A DNA stretch of 64,000 nucleotides, from assembly GCA_030263285.1 (NCBI GenBank), contig SZYB01000001.1, positions 865,609 through 929,608 on the forward strand. The letters are read 5' to 3'. Both the position numbers and the translations under genes were made by a program. This document shows, one piece after another, positions 9,586 to 17,967 of this stretch. The notes below the pieces were generated by a model, which searched no databases, had not been told where the DNA came from, and was given only the letters and a program-made list of their open reading frames with translations. Source of the stretch: Bergeyella sp. (GTDB taxonomy: Bacteria > Bacteroidota > Bacteroidia > Flavobacteriales > Weeksellaceae). The stretch's first letter is position 1; every line of letters begins with the position of its first letter.

Positions 9586-10764
9586 TTAATGAATAGAATA
9601 TTCCTCCGGACTTTTCACAAAGGGTTTAAATTTTATCATGAAGATAAGACTCAAAACAAAACCTCCAAAAACCAAAACTGCGCCCACAAGAGAAGTATAT
9701 TGATAACCCAAACCATGAAGAAGCGGAATACCCCCCAGATAAGCCCCAATGGAATTGGCTATGTTAAAAGCCGCCTGCATAAAAGCCGCACCCAACATTT
9801 CGGCTTTTTGGGCAGCACGTATTATCAGTATGTTAATCGGGGCTACTACAGACATGGAAAGCATACCGCACACAAAAGTAAGAACAAGAGAAATGGTCTG
9901 ATTTTCCGATAAAAAGAACACCATCATGAGCGCCACAATAAAAAAAATCATCAGAATATTCGAAGCTAAAGCAGGCCTCATCTTATCCGCCATCCACCCT
10001 CCTAAAAAATTGCCCACAAACATCCCACTCCCTGCCAAAATCATGATAAAAGGAATCCTAGTTTCCGGAAATTTTGATACCTCTGTCATAAGAGGGCTAA
10101 TATAGCTAAACCAAGAAAACATTCCCCCGAAACCTATGGCGACAATAGATAAAATAAACAGTGCAACCGGTTTTTTTAAAAATTTTAAATCCTCCAGAAC
10201 CTTACCTTGACTGAATGATTTTAGATTAGGGAGCATATAATGAACAGCCATCATACTGATAAGTCCCAACAGCGCAACCATACCAAAGGCTGATCTCCAC
10301 GAAAATTGATGGCCAATAAAGGTAACCAAAGGTACCATGGCAAAATTGGCAATAGTAAGCCCCGCAAACATTCCCGCAATAGCCTGCCCTTGTTTTTTGG
10401 GAGGAGCAATATTTTTTGCGACTGCCGTACCTACCCCAAAAAAAGCCCCGTGAGGAAGTCCCGCAAAAAAACGGACAAACAAAAATGTGATGTAGTTAGG
10501 CATAACCGCAGAGAGCCCGTTAAAAACTACAAAAACAAGCAGAAGCAGAAGCAAAATCTTCTTTGGCGGAAGTTTAGAAGAAAAAGCGACCAGCAAAGGA
10601 GCCCCCACCACCACTCCCAATGCATAGGAAGAAATAAAATGCCCCGCTTCCGGAATACTCACATCTAAAGAACGCGCCACATCCGGCAAAAGCCCCATAA
10701 TAACAAACTCTGTGGTCCCTATAGCCAAACCTCCCAATGTGAGGGGCAAAATTTTCTTAATCAT
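9586..10764 (-). CDS. MFS efflux transporter, AraJ-like
   Basis: 392-residue major facilitator with 12 predicted helices. The opening LPLTLGGLAIGTTEFVIMGL segment and LPPKKILLLL region resemble the AraJ/sugar-efflux (DHA1) branch of arabinose efflux permeases. The substrate cannot be read from the sequence. It is divergent from the MCE operon, with a promoter candidate at 10809-10816 on its strand. Confidence 0.85.
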   Translation of the reverse strand: MIKKILPLTLGGLAIGTTEFVIMGLLPDVARSLDVSIPEAGHFISSYALGVVVGAPLLVAFSSKLPPKKILLLLLLVFVVFNGLSAVMPNYITFLFVRFFAGLPHGAFFGVGTAVAKNIAPPKKQGQAIAGMFAGLTIANFAMVPLVTFIGHQFSWRSAFGMVALLGLISMMAVHYMLPNLKSFSQGKVLEDLKFLKKPVALFILSIVAIGFGGMFSWFSYISPLMTEVSKFPETRIPFIMILAGSGMFVGNFLGGWMADKMRPALASNILMIFFIVALMMVFFLSENQTISLVLTFVCGMLSMSVVAPINILIIRAAQKAEMLGAAFMQAAFNIANSIGAYLGGIPLLHGLGYQYTSLVGAVLVFGGFVLSLIFMIKFKPFVKSPEEYSIH

Positions 10765-10808
10765 AAAAAAAGTAGTTATCTAGTTGACAGTAGAAAAATT
10801 AGGCACGG

Positions 10809-10816
10809 CAAAACTA
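10809..10816 (-). promoter_or_regulatory. -7 element (TAGTTTTG) for the MFS gene
   Basis: Read on the minus strand, TAGTTTTG matches TANNTTTG, with a TTG about 20 bases further upstream that could serve as the -33 box. It lies about 45 bases before the MFS start codon. Confidence 0.45.
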
Positions 10817-10937
10817 TGAAGACAATTTTAGAGACACAAGACAGTCGGTTAACAATTTATGGGAAACGTAAAAGAAGTCCAGAAGAGAAGGTTTAAATAA
10901 CAAAGACTGGGGAACCCACCATGTTAACCAAATATAT

Positions 10938-10945
10938 TACCTTTG
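10938..10945 (+). promoter_or_regulatory. -7 element (TACCTTTG) for the MCE operon
   Basis: TACCTTTG is an exact match to TANNTTTG, 23 bases before the GTG at 10969. Transcription from it would begin near 10950. That excludes the upstream in-frame ATG at 10921 and decides the start of the MCE gene. Confidence 0.6.
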
Positions 10946-10968
10946 TGGAAGTTAAAAACAAGAATATT

Positions 10969-11910
10969 GTGAAGGTTTCCAAAGAATTAAAGGCAGGGAT
11001 CATTGCCATCTTGGCGCTGGTGGGTTTCGTTACGATGTTTCAATTTATCAAGGGAAAAAGTATCTTCTCCTCCACTAATACTTATTACGCAAAATTTGAA
11101 AATGTAGAGGGTCTTGAACCCTCCAGTCCCGTGTCTATAAACGGCTTAAAAGTAGGTCAGGTAGATAAAATCATCCCCGTATCCGAAAAAAACGGAACTC
11201 TGGGTTTTGTGGTTAAAGTTGTGATAAACAAAAAGTTTTCCTTTTCCAAACAATCTTCGCTGGAGGTTTTTGAACCCAGTCTCATGTCTTCTGCTCAACT
11301 TAGGCTTAACATGGCCTATGGCAAACCCATAGCAAAAAACAAAGATACTCTACCCACACAACGTAATCTTTCATTTCTTAGGAACGTATCCTCACAGGTA
11401 GAACCCGTAAAAAATCAGCTGCAATCTGTACTCAGAGGAGTAGATACCCTCGCGAATAGTGCAAATAAGTTGTTTGATGCAGAGAACAGAAGAGAAATCA
11501 AGAGTCTATTGGAAAATCTCAACAAAATGGCCGTTGCATTTGAAAAAACAGCACAGCAAACGCGCCTCCTTGTAGAAAAAAATGATGCCAAAGTCCAAAA
11601 ACTTCTAGATAACACAAATGCAGTCACACTCAGTGCGAAAGGCACTCTTGATAAGTACAAAAAAGTGGCAGAACAGGTAAATATTTCCAAACTTAACAGC
11701 ACAATAAACAATCTAGATCAAATGACGCTTCAGCTAAATTCTATGATAAAAGAAATGAACAAAGGGGAAGGGAACATCGGAAAGCTACTAAAAGATGAAA
11801 AACTATATGCCAACCTTCTGGAGACTTCCAAAAATCTGAATGAATTGGTGGTAGACCTGAAAAAAAACCCTAAGAGATACGTAAGTTTTTCCCTATTTGG
11901 AAAGAAATAA
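10969..11910 (+). CDS. MCE/MlaD-family lipid transport protein
   Basis: About 313 residues: one N-terminal membrane helix (after KVSKELKAG), an MCE domain (YYAKFENVEGLEPSSPV, then INGLKVGQV) at about residues 35-130, and a long helical C-terminal region, probably coiled coil, to the end. MlaD-type proteins bind phospholipids and move them between the inner and outer membrane. The frame opens at ATG 10921, but a -7 promoter motif lies inside that extension and homologs of this type begin at KxSKELK, so GTG 10969 is chosen. No MlaE/MlaF partner is in the window. It heads an operon with two Fe-S genes. Confidence 0.85.
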   Translation: MKVSKELKAGIIAILALVGFVTMFQFIKGKSIFSSTNTYYAKFENVEGLEPSSPVSINGLKVGQVDKIIPVSEKNGTLGFVVKVVINKKFSFSKQSSLEVFEPSLMSSAQLRLNMAYGKPIAKNKDTLPTQRNLSFLRNVSSQVEPVKNQLQSVLRGVDTLANSANKLFDAENRREIKSLLENLNKMAVAFEKTAQQTRLLVEKNDAKVQKLLDNTNAVTLSAKGTLDKYKKVAEQVNISKLNSTINNLDQMTLQLNSMIKEMNKGEGNIGKLLKDEKLYANLLETSKNLNELVVDLKKNPKRYVSFSLFGKK

Positions 11911-11933
11911 TAAAAACACCCAAACCTAAGCGT

Positions 11934-13268
11934 ATGGAATATCTCCGAAGTATGATTTTTTTATTTATCCTGTTTTTAGGTTTTGCCCTTTTTACAAAAA
12001 GTATAAAGAAGATATTTCGTAACATTCAGCTGGGAAAAACTTCCTACAGAACCGATCAAAAAGGAAAAAGATGGAAAACGATGCTTTTTGTGGCACTTGG
12101 ACAAAGCAGAATGAATAAAAGGCCCATAGCGGGATTCCTCCACGTTTTAGTCTATCTGGGATTTGTTGTGGTAAACATAGATTTTATAGAAATTATGATA
12201 GACGGTGTATTGGGTACTAACCGATTTTTCTCCAACATCTTTCCCCCTTTTATCTACAATGCTTTCACCGCCATTCTTGATATATTTGCATTACTGGTTA
12301 TCATTTCCGTAATTATATTTTACATAAGGAGAAACATCCTCCATATCAAGAGACTTAACATGTACGAACTCAAGGGCTGGCCGAAAAATGATGCAAATTA
12401 CATATTGATTTTTGAATTTCTTTTGATGCTTGCCTTTCTTACGATCAATGCTTGTGAGTCGATTCTGCAGCAAAGAGGGGAAACAATGTCTCTAGGATAT
12501 TTTCCTGTGAGTATAGGTCTTATTGTTCCTATAATAAACCAAATGAATCTTTCTACGATTAGTCTGGAGTATATAAAAGACTTTTTTTGGTGGTTTCATG
12601 TGGTGGGAGTTTTATTCTTTGTCAACTATCTCTACTACTCAAAACACCTGCATATCTTTCTGGCTTTTCCTACTACTTGGTTTTCTAATCTTTCTAAAAA
12701 AGGAAAACTGGACAACCTGGATGCCGTTACTCGTGAAGTCAGACTTATGCTGAACCCCAATATAGATCCCTATGCTGCTACAGAACGAGACCCGAAAGAG
12801 GATGTTACAGAAAAATTTGGTGCCAGTGATATTTTTGATCTCACTTCCGTACAGCTTATGTCGGCTTATTCCTGTACAGAGTGTGGAAGATGCACGGCTG
12901 TTTGTCCTGCTAACATTACGGGTAAAAAACTTTCACCCAGGAAAATTATGATGGATACCAGAGACCGACTGGAAGAAGTGGGCAGAAATATAGAAAAAAA
13001 TGGAACCTACAAGGATGATGATAAAAAACTCCTGGATCATTATATTCAGAGAGAGGAGCTAAGGGCCTGTACCACATGTAACGCTTGTGTAGAGGCTTGT
13101 CCTATTCTTATAGATCCGCTTTCCATCATCATGCAACTCCGGAGATACATGATTATGGAAGAATCTTCTGCGCCACGGGGATGGAACATGATGATGACCA
13201 ATATAGAAAACAACGGAGCTCCTTGGCAATACAGCCGGACCGACCGACTTAACTGGGCGAAAGATTGA
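11934..13268 (+). CDS. Membrane heterodisulfide-reductase-like Fe-S protein (HdrE/HdrD-N fusion type)
   Basis: 444 residues. The first 250 hold about five or six helices with histidines (GFLHVLVYLGF, WWFHVVGV, SKHLHIF) that could bind b hemes, as in NarI/HdrE cytochromes. The soluble C-terminal half has a ferredoxin dicluster: C314-x2-C317-x2-C320-x3-C324P and C379-x2-C382-x2-C385-x3-C389P. The protein resembles the GlpC/LldF/HdrC group. It probably takes electrons to or from the quinone pool and works with the following CCG-domain protein. The donor and acceptor are unknown. Confidence 0.8.
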   Translation: MEYLRSMIFLFILFLGFALFTKSIKKIFRNIQLGKTSYRTDQKGKRWKTMLFVALGQSRMNKRPIAGFLHVLVYLGFVVVNIDFIEIMIDGVLGTNRFFSNIFPPFIYNAFTAILDIFALLVIISVIIFYIRRNILHIKRLNMYELKGWPKNDANYILIFEFLLMLAFLTINACESILQQRGETMSLGYFPVSIGLIVPIINQMNLSTISLEYIKDFFWWFHVVGVLFFVNYLYYSKHLHIFLAFPTTWFSNLSKKGKLDNLDAVTREVRLMLNPNIDPYAATERDPKEDVTEKFGASDIFDLTSVQLMSAYSCTECGRCTAVCPANITGKKLSPRKIMMDTRDRLEEVGRNIEKNGTYKDDDKKLLDHYIQREELRACTTCNACVEACPILIDPLSIIMQLRRYMIMEESSAPRGWNMMMTNIENNGAPWQYSRTDRLNWAKD

Positions 13269-13295
13269 GGATAAAAAAATAAAGTAAGAATACAA

Positions 13296-14075
13296 ATGGA
13301 AATAAAAACCATGTCACAATACGCCACAGAGGGAAAAATTCCGGAAGTCCTTTTTTGGGTGGGCTGTGCGGGAAGTTTTGATGACAGAGCAAAAAAAATA
13401 ACAAAGGCCTTTTGCAAAATTCTCCATAACATAGGAGTTGAGTTTGCTGTACTGGGACAAGAAGAATCCTGCACGGGAGATCCCGCAAAAAGAGCGGGCA
13501 ACGAGTTTGTTTTCCAGATGATGGCTCTCTCTAACATTGAAATACTAAATACTTACCAGATAAAAACCATAGTCACGGCCTGCCCTCATTGTTTTAACAC
13601 CCTAAAAAATGAATATCCTGGATTGGGAGGCACCTACCTAGTCTTGCATCATACAGAACTTCTGAAAAAACTTTTGGACGAGGGGAGACTAAAGATAGAA
13701 GGAGGAAAATTTAGAGGAAAAAAAATCACCTTTCATGATCCATGCTATCTAGGGAGAGGAAATGGTCAGTACGAAGCGCCACGCAGTTTACTAGAAAAAC
13801 TGGATGCAGAACTAACAGAGATGAAAAGGTGTAAACAAAATGGGCTTTGTTGTGGTGCAGGAGGTGCGCAAATGTTTAAAGAACCGGAGAAAGGAAAAAA
13901 GGACATCAATATAGAGAGAACAGAAGAAGCCCTTTCTGTAAACCCCGATATTATTGCAACAGGCTGTCCCTTCTGTAACACGATGATCACAGACGGGGTA
14001 AAACATTTTGAAAAAGAGAACGAAATAAAAATAAAGGACATTGCAGAACTGCTTGCCGAAGCTGAAGATTTATAA
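13296..14075 (+). CDS. CCG-domain (Fe-S)-binding oxidoreductase, HdrB/HdrD-C-like
   Basis: 259 residues with two cysteine-rich CCG domains: the first runs from WVGCAGS and ESCTGDPAKR to CPHCFNTLKNEYP, the second from HDPCYLGR and GLCCGAGGAQM to GCPFCNTM. In heterodisulfide reductases such domains hold noncubane [4Fe-4S] clusters at the active site. It lies 27 bases after the membrane Fe-S gene and almost certainly forms a complex with it. The substrate (a disulfide, a lactate-like acid or another compound) cannot be told from the sequence. Confidence 0.82.
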   Translation: MEIKTMSQYATEGKIPEVLFWVGCAGSFDDRAKKITKAFCKILHNIGVEFAVLGQEESCTGDPAKRAGNEFVFQMMALSNIEILNTYQIKTIVTACPHCFNTLKNEYPGLGGTYLVLHHTELLKKLLDEGRLKIEGGKFRGKKITFHDPCYLGRGNGQYEAPRSLLEKLDAELTEMKRCKQNGLCCGAGGAQMFKEPEKGKKDINIERTEEALSVNPDIIATGCPFCNTMITDGVKHFEKENEIKIKDIAELLAEAEDL

Positions 14076-14112
14076 GAATATCGAGCAAGCACTCCCTAAA
14101 AATCAAAAAAAA

Positions 14113-14613
14113 ATGAAAATACAAGATTCCGAAACGATAGAAACCAATGACTACAGGGTACTTATTTATCCTGCATCCAGGCCATTGTTGCCCAGAGAAT
14201 CAAAACTCCTATCAGAAAGGTTATTTGATTTTTTATCTCAATGGAAAGCCCATGAAAAACAACTTTCTGCCTCCTTCAAAATAGAAAAAAACCAGTTTCT
14301 CGTCGTTTGTGTAGACGAAGAGAAAGAGCCCGCCTCCGGATGCTCTATAGATGCACTGGGAAAACTTATAAAATCTTTTGACGAGGAATTTTCTTTAGGT
14401 TTTTTTGATAGAATGAAAGTCTGCTACCAAGAAAAAGGAAAAATAAAAACCCTCTCCCTTCAAGAGTTCAAAACCCAATTAAAAAACGGATACTTATCCG
14501 ATAAAATTGAAGTGTTCGACTTTTCCAAAAGCACCTATGCACAGTTTTTATCAGGTTTTCTTCTCCCGCTGGAGGAAAGTTGGGCGAGCAGTTTATATCT
14601 GGGAAAAAAATAA
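14113..14613 (+). CDS. Conserved Bacteroidetes protein of unknown function, often mislabelled ABC transporter ATPase
   Basis: 166 residues, soluble and mixed alpha/beta, beginning MKIQDSETIETNDYRVLIYP. It has no Walker A, Walker B or ABC signature, so the family name ABC transporter ATPase found in databases for this neighbour is not supported by the sequence. ATG 14113 is preferred over the frame start at 14041, which would overlap the previous gene. It follows the MCE and Fe-S genes, a grouping I recall from other Bacteroidetes; a function in that module is inference. Confidence 0.65.
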   Translation: MKIQDSETIETNDYRVLIYPASRPLLPRESKLLSERLFDFLSQWKAHEKQLSASFKIEKNQFLVVCVDEEKEPASGCSIDALGKLIKSFDEEFSLGFFDRMKVCYQEKGKIKTLSLQEFKTQLKNGYLSDKIEVFDFSKSTYAQFLSGFLLPLEESWASSLYLGKK

Positions 14614-14808
14614 CTTACGGGAAGGTCCAAAGTGGTTCTTATCCCCTGAATGGATATTCATAAACGCTTTTCTCAAGTTTCTCCTGTATTACATACATAC
14701 GTAAGGAAACTCAAAAAACAACCGGAGGAGAGAGATCCTTGGATTTGTTTTCCGTATACTCCAGGAGGATAAAAACGTTCTATTGAAATGAAACCTTGAT
14801 CTTTACGT

Positions 14809-15087
14809 CTATTCGTACGTACGGAGAAAATAGGCAAAAGAAAACCCCTCTATCTCTGTGGAGAGTTCTTCCAATGTGGCGATAAGATCCTCAAAAGCCT
14901 CCAATTGTTCTACCTGCATATTGACAAACTCAAGACACAAAGGCAGAGGAAGCTCTCCTTCTATCACATCACACAGCGCATCAAGATTATCCCCAAAATA
15001 CTCTGGCAAAGGAAGGTTCTCTCTCAAGCAAGCATAAAAGTCTTCATAGTCTCCTAAACAGGTAAAGTCTATCTGTACATTTTTCAT
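14809..15087 (-). CDS. Barstar-family ribonuclease inhibitor
   Basis: 92 residues, the size of barstar, and collinear with it: the YFGDNLDALCD segment at 30-40 aligns with the barnase-binding segment of barstar. Tyr30, Asp36 and Asp40 match barstar Tyr29, Asp35 and Asp39, the residues that plug the barnase active site; Trp38 is replaced by Cys39. The frame extends up to 15138, but the start at 15087 aligns with the true barstar N-terminus. It lies directly downstream of a barnase-like gene on the same strand, so it is the likely immunity protein for that enzyme. Confidence 0.88.
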   Translation of the reverse strand: MKNVQIDFTCLGDYEDFYACLRENLPLPEYFGDNLDALCDVIEGELPLPLCLEFVNMQVEQLEAFEDLIATLEELSTEIEGFSFAYFLRTYE

Positions 15088-15147
15088 AAAAACTGTCTCG
15101 GTAATTTTTTCGATTTCTTTCCTAACCCATCTATACAATAGGGCTGT

Positions 15148-15624
15148 TTATTGCTTTACAAAAGTCTTATAATGATCTTTGGTAAGATATATGTCTCCCG
15201 CATCAGAAAAAATTACCCGATCTGCATTTCTCCCACTGCAATTATAGTTTACATCCGCCTCAGTGTAAGAATAGCCTGCAGGTAATTTTCCCTCACTGTT
15301 CCTAAATCTATCCCCGCCTATAGCTTTCCCCGGCAGTACCTCACAGAGGTTTCTCTTTGACGGGTTCCATCCTTGTTTTCTTGCATAGGATTTCTTTACG
15401 TAGTAGCTGGGAAGAAGCTTGTTTTTTTTGAGATAAGCAATCACCACGTCTTCTCTTGTTTTGAGATAAACAGCCTGCGCAGTATTAGAATACGCGTTTT
15501 CTACTGCACTCCTCCGAGAAGATCCGGGAACTCTCTTCACCCTACAACTCAGAAGATAAACAAAAAAAATCCCCAACATCCCCCCGATGAAGAAGTAATA
15601 AAATATTTTGCTCCTGACGTGCAT
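15148..15624 (-). CDS. Barnase-like (microbial N1/T1 family) ribonuclease with an N-terminal membrane or lipoprotein signal
   Basis: 158 residues. Residues 1-27 are a basic N-terminus, a long hydrophobic run and YLLSC, which could be a lipobox with Cys27. The C-terminal 90 residues align with barnase end to end: Lys78 (barnase Lys27), Glu122 (general base Glu73) in TEADVNYN, Arg132 and Arg136 (Arg83 and Arg87) and His151 (His102) in KDHYKTF. All catalytic residues are kept. Cys94 and Cys129 are absent from barnase and may form a disulfide. The frame extends to an ATG at 15654. It lies between nadE and the barstar gene, all on one strand. Confidence 0.88.
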   Translation of the reverse strand: MHVRSKIFYYFFIGGMLGIFFVYLLSCRVKRVPGSSRRSAVENAYSNTAQAVYLKTREDVVIAYLKKNKLLPSYYVKKSYARKQGWNPSKRNLCEVLPGKAIGGDRFRNSEGKLPAGYSYTEADVNYNCSGRNADRVIFSDAGDIYLTKDHYKTFVKQ

Positions 15625-15688
15625 AAAACAAGTTTTAAGCCCTCGTGATAACATTAATCACTAAAAAAGAGACAATACGCCCGTAGGT

Positions 15689-16477
15689 CTACCTCCATTC
15701 TTCCAAAATCCGACATATGGGTACGGCTTTCATCTTATGTTGATTCGCTTTATGCAATCGATCAAAGATAAGATAAACTTCTTTATCTCGCCCTTTGTAT
15801 TCCTCTACTGCCTTTGTCCCGTACTCTTTTTGTATTTTTTCCAACTCTGCATACCGGGCTCCTATCTGTTCTTCATCGGTTCTTTCTATATCCCAAAGCC
15901 CGTCAGTAGGTACTGCATTTTGTATACTTTCGCTAAGGTTCAGCGCCTTCGCCAGAGCATATACCTCTGTTTTATAAAGATCTGCAATGGGAGAGACATC
16001 TACTCCTCCATCTCCGTATTTAGTGAAAAAACCCACCCCAAAATCCTCCACTTTGTTTCCTGTACCACAAACCAAAAGCCCGTGAACCTGCGCATAATAA
16101 TAAAGGCAAAGCATTCTGAGCCTGGATCTCGTATTTGCCAAAGCCAGATTTTTATTCGTATTTCCCTGATCTACCTCTCCGATAGTTTTCTCAAAAGACC
16201 CAAAAACAGGAGTCAAATTTACCTGTTGACTCCTTACATTCAGGAACTTTTTCTTAAGATCCTCAATATGCTCTCGGGCTCTACTCACCTGATCTTCTTT
16301 TTGCCGAATGGGCATCTCCAGAAGGAGCACCTCCAGCCCCGTCATCGCACAAAGAGCGGAAACCACCCCAGAATCTACCCCCCCGGATACTCCTACTACG
16401 TAACCTTTTACGCAGGCCTGAACAGCATAGTCCGAAAGCCACTTTACGATATGATCTGTTATTTTTTTCGTCTGCAT
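15689..16477 (-). CDS. nadE: Ammonia-dependent NAD+ synthetase
   Basis: 262-residue amidotransferase-type ATP pyrophosphatase that converts deamido-NAD+ to NAD+. The P-loop SGGVDSG sits at about residues 29-35, followed by NLALANTRSRLRM and the GTGNKVEDFGVGFFTKYGDGG region that binds substrate and ATP. There is no N-terminal glutaminase domain, so it uses free ammonia. It is divergent from gldB, a pairing seen in other Flavobacteria. Confidence 0.95.
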   Translation of the reverse strand: MQTKKITDHIVKWLSDYAVQACVKGYVVGVSGGVDSGVVSALCAMTGLEVLLLEMPIRQKEDQVSRAREHIEDLKKKFLNVRSQQVNLTPVFGSFEKTIGEVDQGNTNKNLALANTRSRLRMLCLYYYAQVHGLLVCGTGNKVEDFGVGFFTKYGDGGVDVSPIADLYKTEVYALAKALNLSESIQNAVPTDGLWDIERTDEEQIGARYAELEKIQKEYGTKAVEEYKGRDKEVYLIFDRLHKANQHKMKAVPICRILEEWR

Positions 16478-16579
16478 TCTGTTTTTTCTCTAAATAAACC
16501 CATCAGCCCACTAAGCATGCAAAAAAACGTTAAGTTTTATAAATAAAAAAGTTCTTACAAAACACAGCAAAGAAATCTC

Positions 16580-16587
16580 TATTTTTG
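16580..16587 (+). promoter_or_regulatory. -7 element (TATTTTTG) before gldB
   Basis: TATTTTTG matches TANNTTTG and lies 24 bases before the gldB ATG. The -33 region is weak. Confidence 0.45.
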
Positions 16588-16610
16588 TCTGTCTAATTTC
16601 TGCAAAAATA

Positions 16611-17594
16611 ATGAAGTTTTTGATAAAATTCTTAAGGTATAGTTTCTGCCTTTTTGTGCTGGTGTCCTGCAGAAAAAAGCCTGCCGGAAGATGGGATATC
16701 CAGCCGAAAAGTTTGGGTGAAAAAGTAGAAATTACAGATCTTTCAAAAGAGTTCTATAACCCGGAAAATTCTTTGGAAAATTTTAAAGAAAAATACCCTT
16801 GGTTTCAGGGAAGCGTAAGTGATATAGACTTTTTGGAGAGAAAAAAAGACCCAGAAGAAATTGCAATATACAGGGAAGCGATAGCAAAAATAAATCTTGA
16901 GAAACTCAGCACAGATCTATCGGATTTATTTTCCCGTGTACGATATTATTTCCCAAAATTTACTCCTCCCAAAGTGTTTTTGTATTCTTCCGCTCTGCAA
17001 GGCCTGTTGGATCCTGTGTTTTATAAGTCTGACAAAAATTATCTGTTTATAGATATTAGTGCGTTTATGGGAGAAAAAAGCAAATATTACGAAGGGATTG
17101 AAAGGTACATCAAAAAAAACTTGAATGTAGAAAATCTTCTCCCGAAAACAGCACTTATTTTTGCGGAGAATATAGTACCACCTACTAGAGAACACCAGAA
17201 ATTTATAGACCATATCCTCTATCAGGGAAAACTCATGATACTGAAAGATGCTTTTTTACCAAAAATTCCTGACTCTGTAAAGATAGGATACACCCCAAAG
17301 CAATACGAATGGGCAGTGGCGAACGAACCTAATATCTGGGATTTCTTCATAGAAAACGACCTGCTATTCAGTGATGATTCCCGTTTGGAAGAAAGGTTTA
17401 TAATGCCCGGACCTTTCTCAAAATTTTATACCGAAATAGACAATGAGTCTTCTCCGCAGCTTGGAGTTTTTATAGGCTGGCAAATAAGCAAAAATTTTCT
17501 GGAAAAATATCCTGAAGTCTCGTTGCAGGATTTTTTAAGAATGAGTGCAAAAGAAATTTTTCAAAAATCAAAATACAGTCCCAAATTCGAATAA
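16611..17594 (+). CDS. gldB: Gliding motility lipoprotein GldB
   Basis: 327 residues with a lipoprotein signal (hydrophobic run ending FVLVSCRKK; lipid Cys about residue 20). The rest is a single domain of the GldB family (related in fold to predicted zincin-like peptidases) with the conserved FYNPENSLENFKEKYPWF opening. GldB is essential for gliding in Flavobacterium and is linked to type IX secretion function. The gene is followed by gldC after 18 bases and preceded by divergent nadE, the standard neighbourhood. Confidence 0.93.
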   Translation: MKFLIKFLRYSFCLFVLVSCRKKPAGRWDIQPKSLGEKVEITDLSKEFYNPENSLENFKEKYPWFQGSVSDIDFLERKKDPEEIAIYREAIAKINLEKLSTDLSDLFSRVRYYFPKFTPPKVFLYSSALQGLLDPVFYKSDKNYLFIDISAFMGEKSKYYEGIERYIKKNLNVENLLPKTALIFAENIVPPTREHQKFIDHILYQGKLMILKDAFLPKIPDSVKIGYTPKQYEWAVANEPNIWDFFIENDLLFSDDSRLEERFIMPGPFSKFYTEIDNESSPQLGVFIGWQISKNFLEKYPEVSLQDFLRMSAKEIFQKSKYSPKFE

Positions 17595-17612
17595 CCAAAT
17601 AAGTGAAAAATA

Positions 17613-17939
17613 ATGAGAAAAACCCAAATAACAATAGAAGTTTCTCTGGACGAAAATCATATTCCTGAGAAAATTTTGTGGAACGCGGAGGACGGAGGCA
17701 TTGAGAAACAGGAAACCAAAGCCACGATGGTCTCGGTTTGGGATGATAAAGCCATGGAAGCCTTACGCATAGACCTTTGGACAAAAGAAATGCCCGTAGA
17801 TCATATGAAAAGATTCTTTCATCAGATTTTGGTCTCCTTGGGAGACACTTATAAACGAGCGACGGGAGAAGAAGACATAGCAGAATGGATCCGGCAAGTA
17901 TCGGAAGAATTTGCAGAAAAATCGGCTATAAAAATGTAA
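17613..17939 (+). CDS. gldC: Gliding motility protein GldC
   Basis: 108-residue soluble protein. It opens with RKTQITIEVSLDENHIPEKI, has the core WNAEDGG segment and ends near EDIAEWIRQVSEEF, as expected for GldC. It is thought to support GldB but is not strictly required for gliding. It is co-transcribed with gldB. Confidence 0.93.
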   Translation: MRKTQITIEVSLDENHIPEKILWNAEDGGIEKQETKATMVSVWDDKAMEALRIDLWTKEMPVDHMKRFFHQILVSLGDTYKRATGEEDIAEWIRQVSEEFAEKSAIKM

Positions 17940-17967
17940 GTAAAACCCGACCAAATCTACAATAAAA

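Noticed and set aside
14113..14613. ABC transporter ATPase label for the conserved protein
   Set aside because: No P-loop, no Walker B and no signature motif in 166 residues; the label is inherited from databases.
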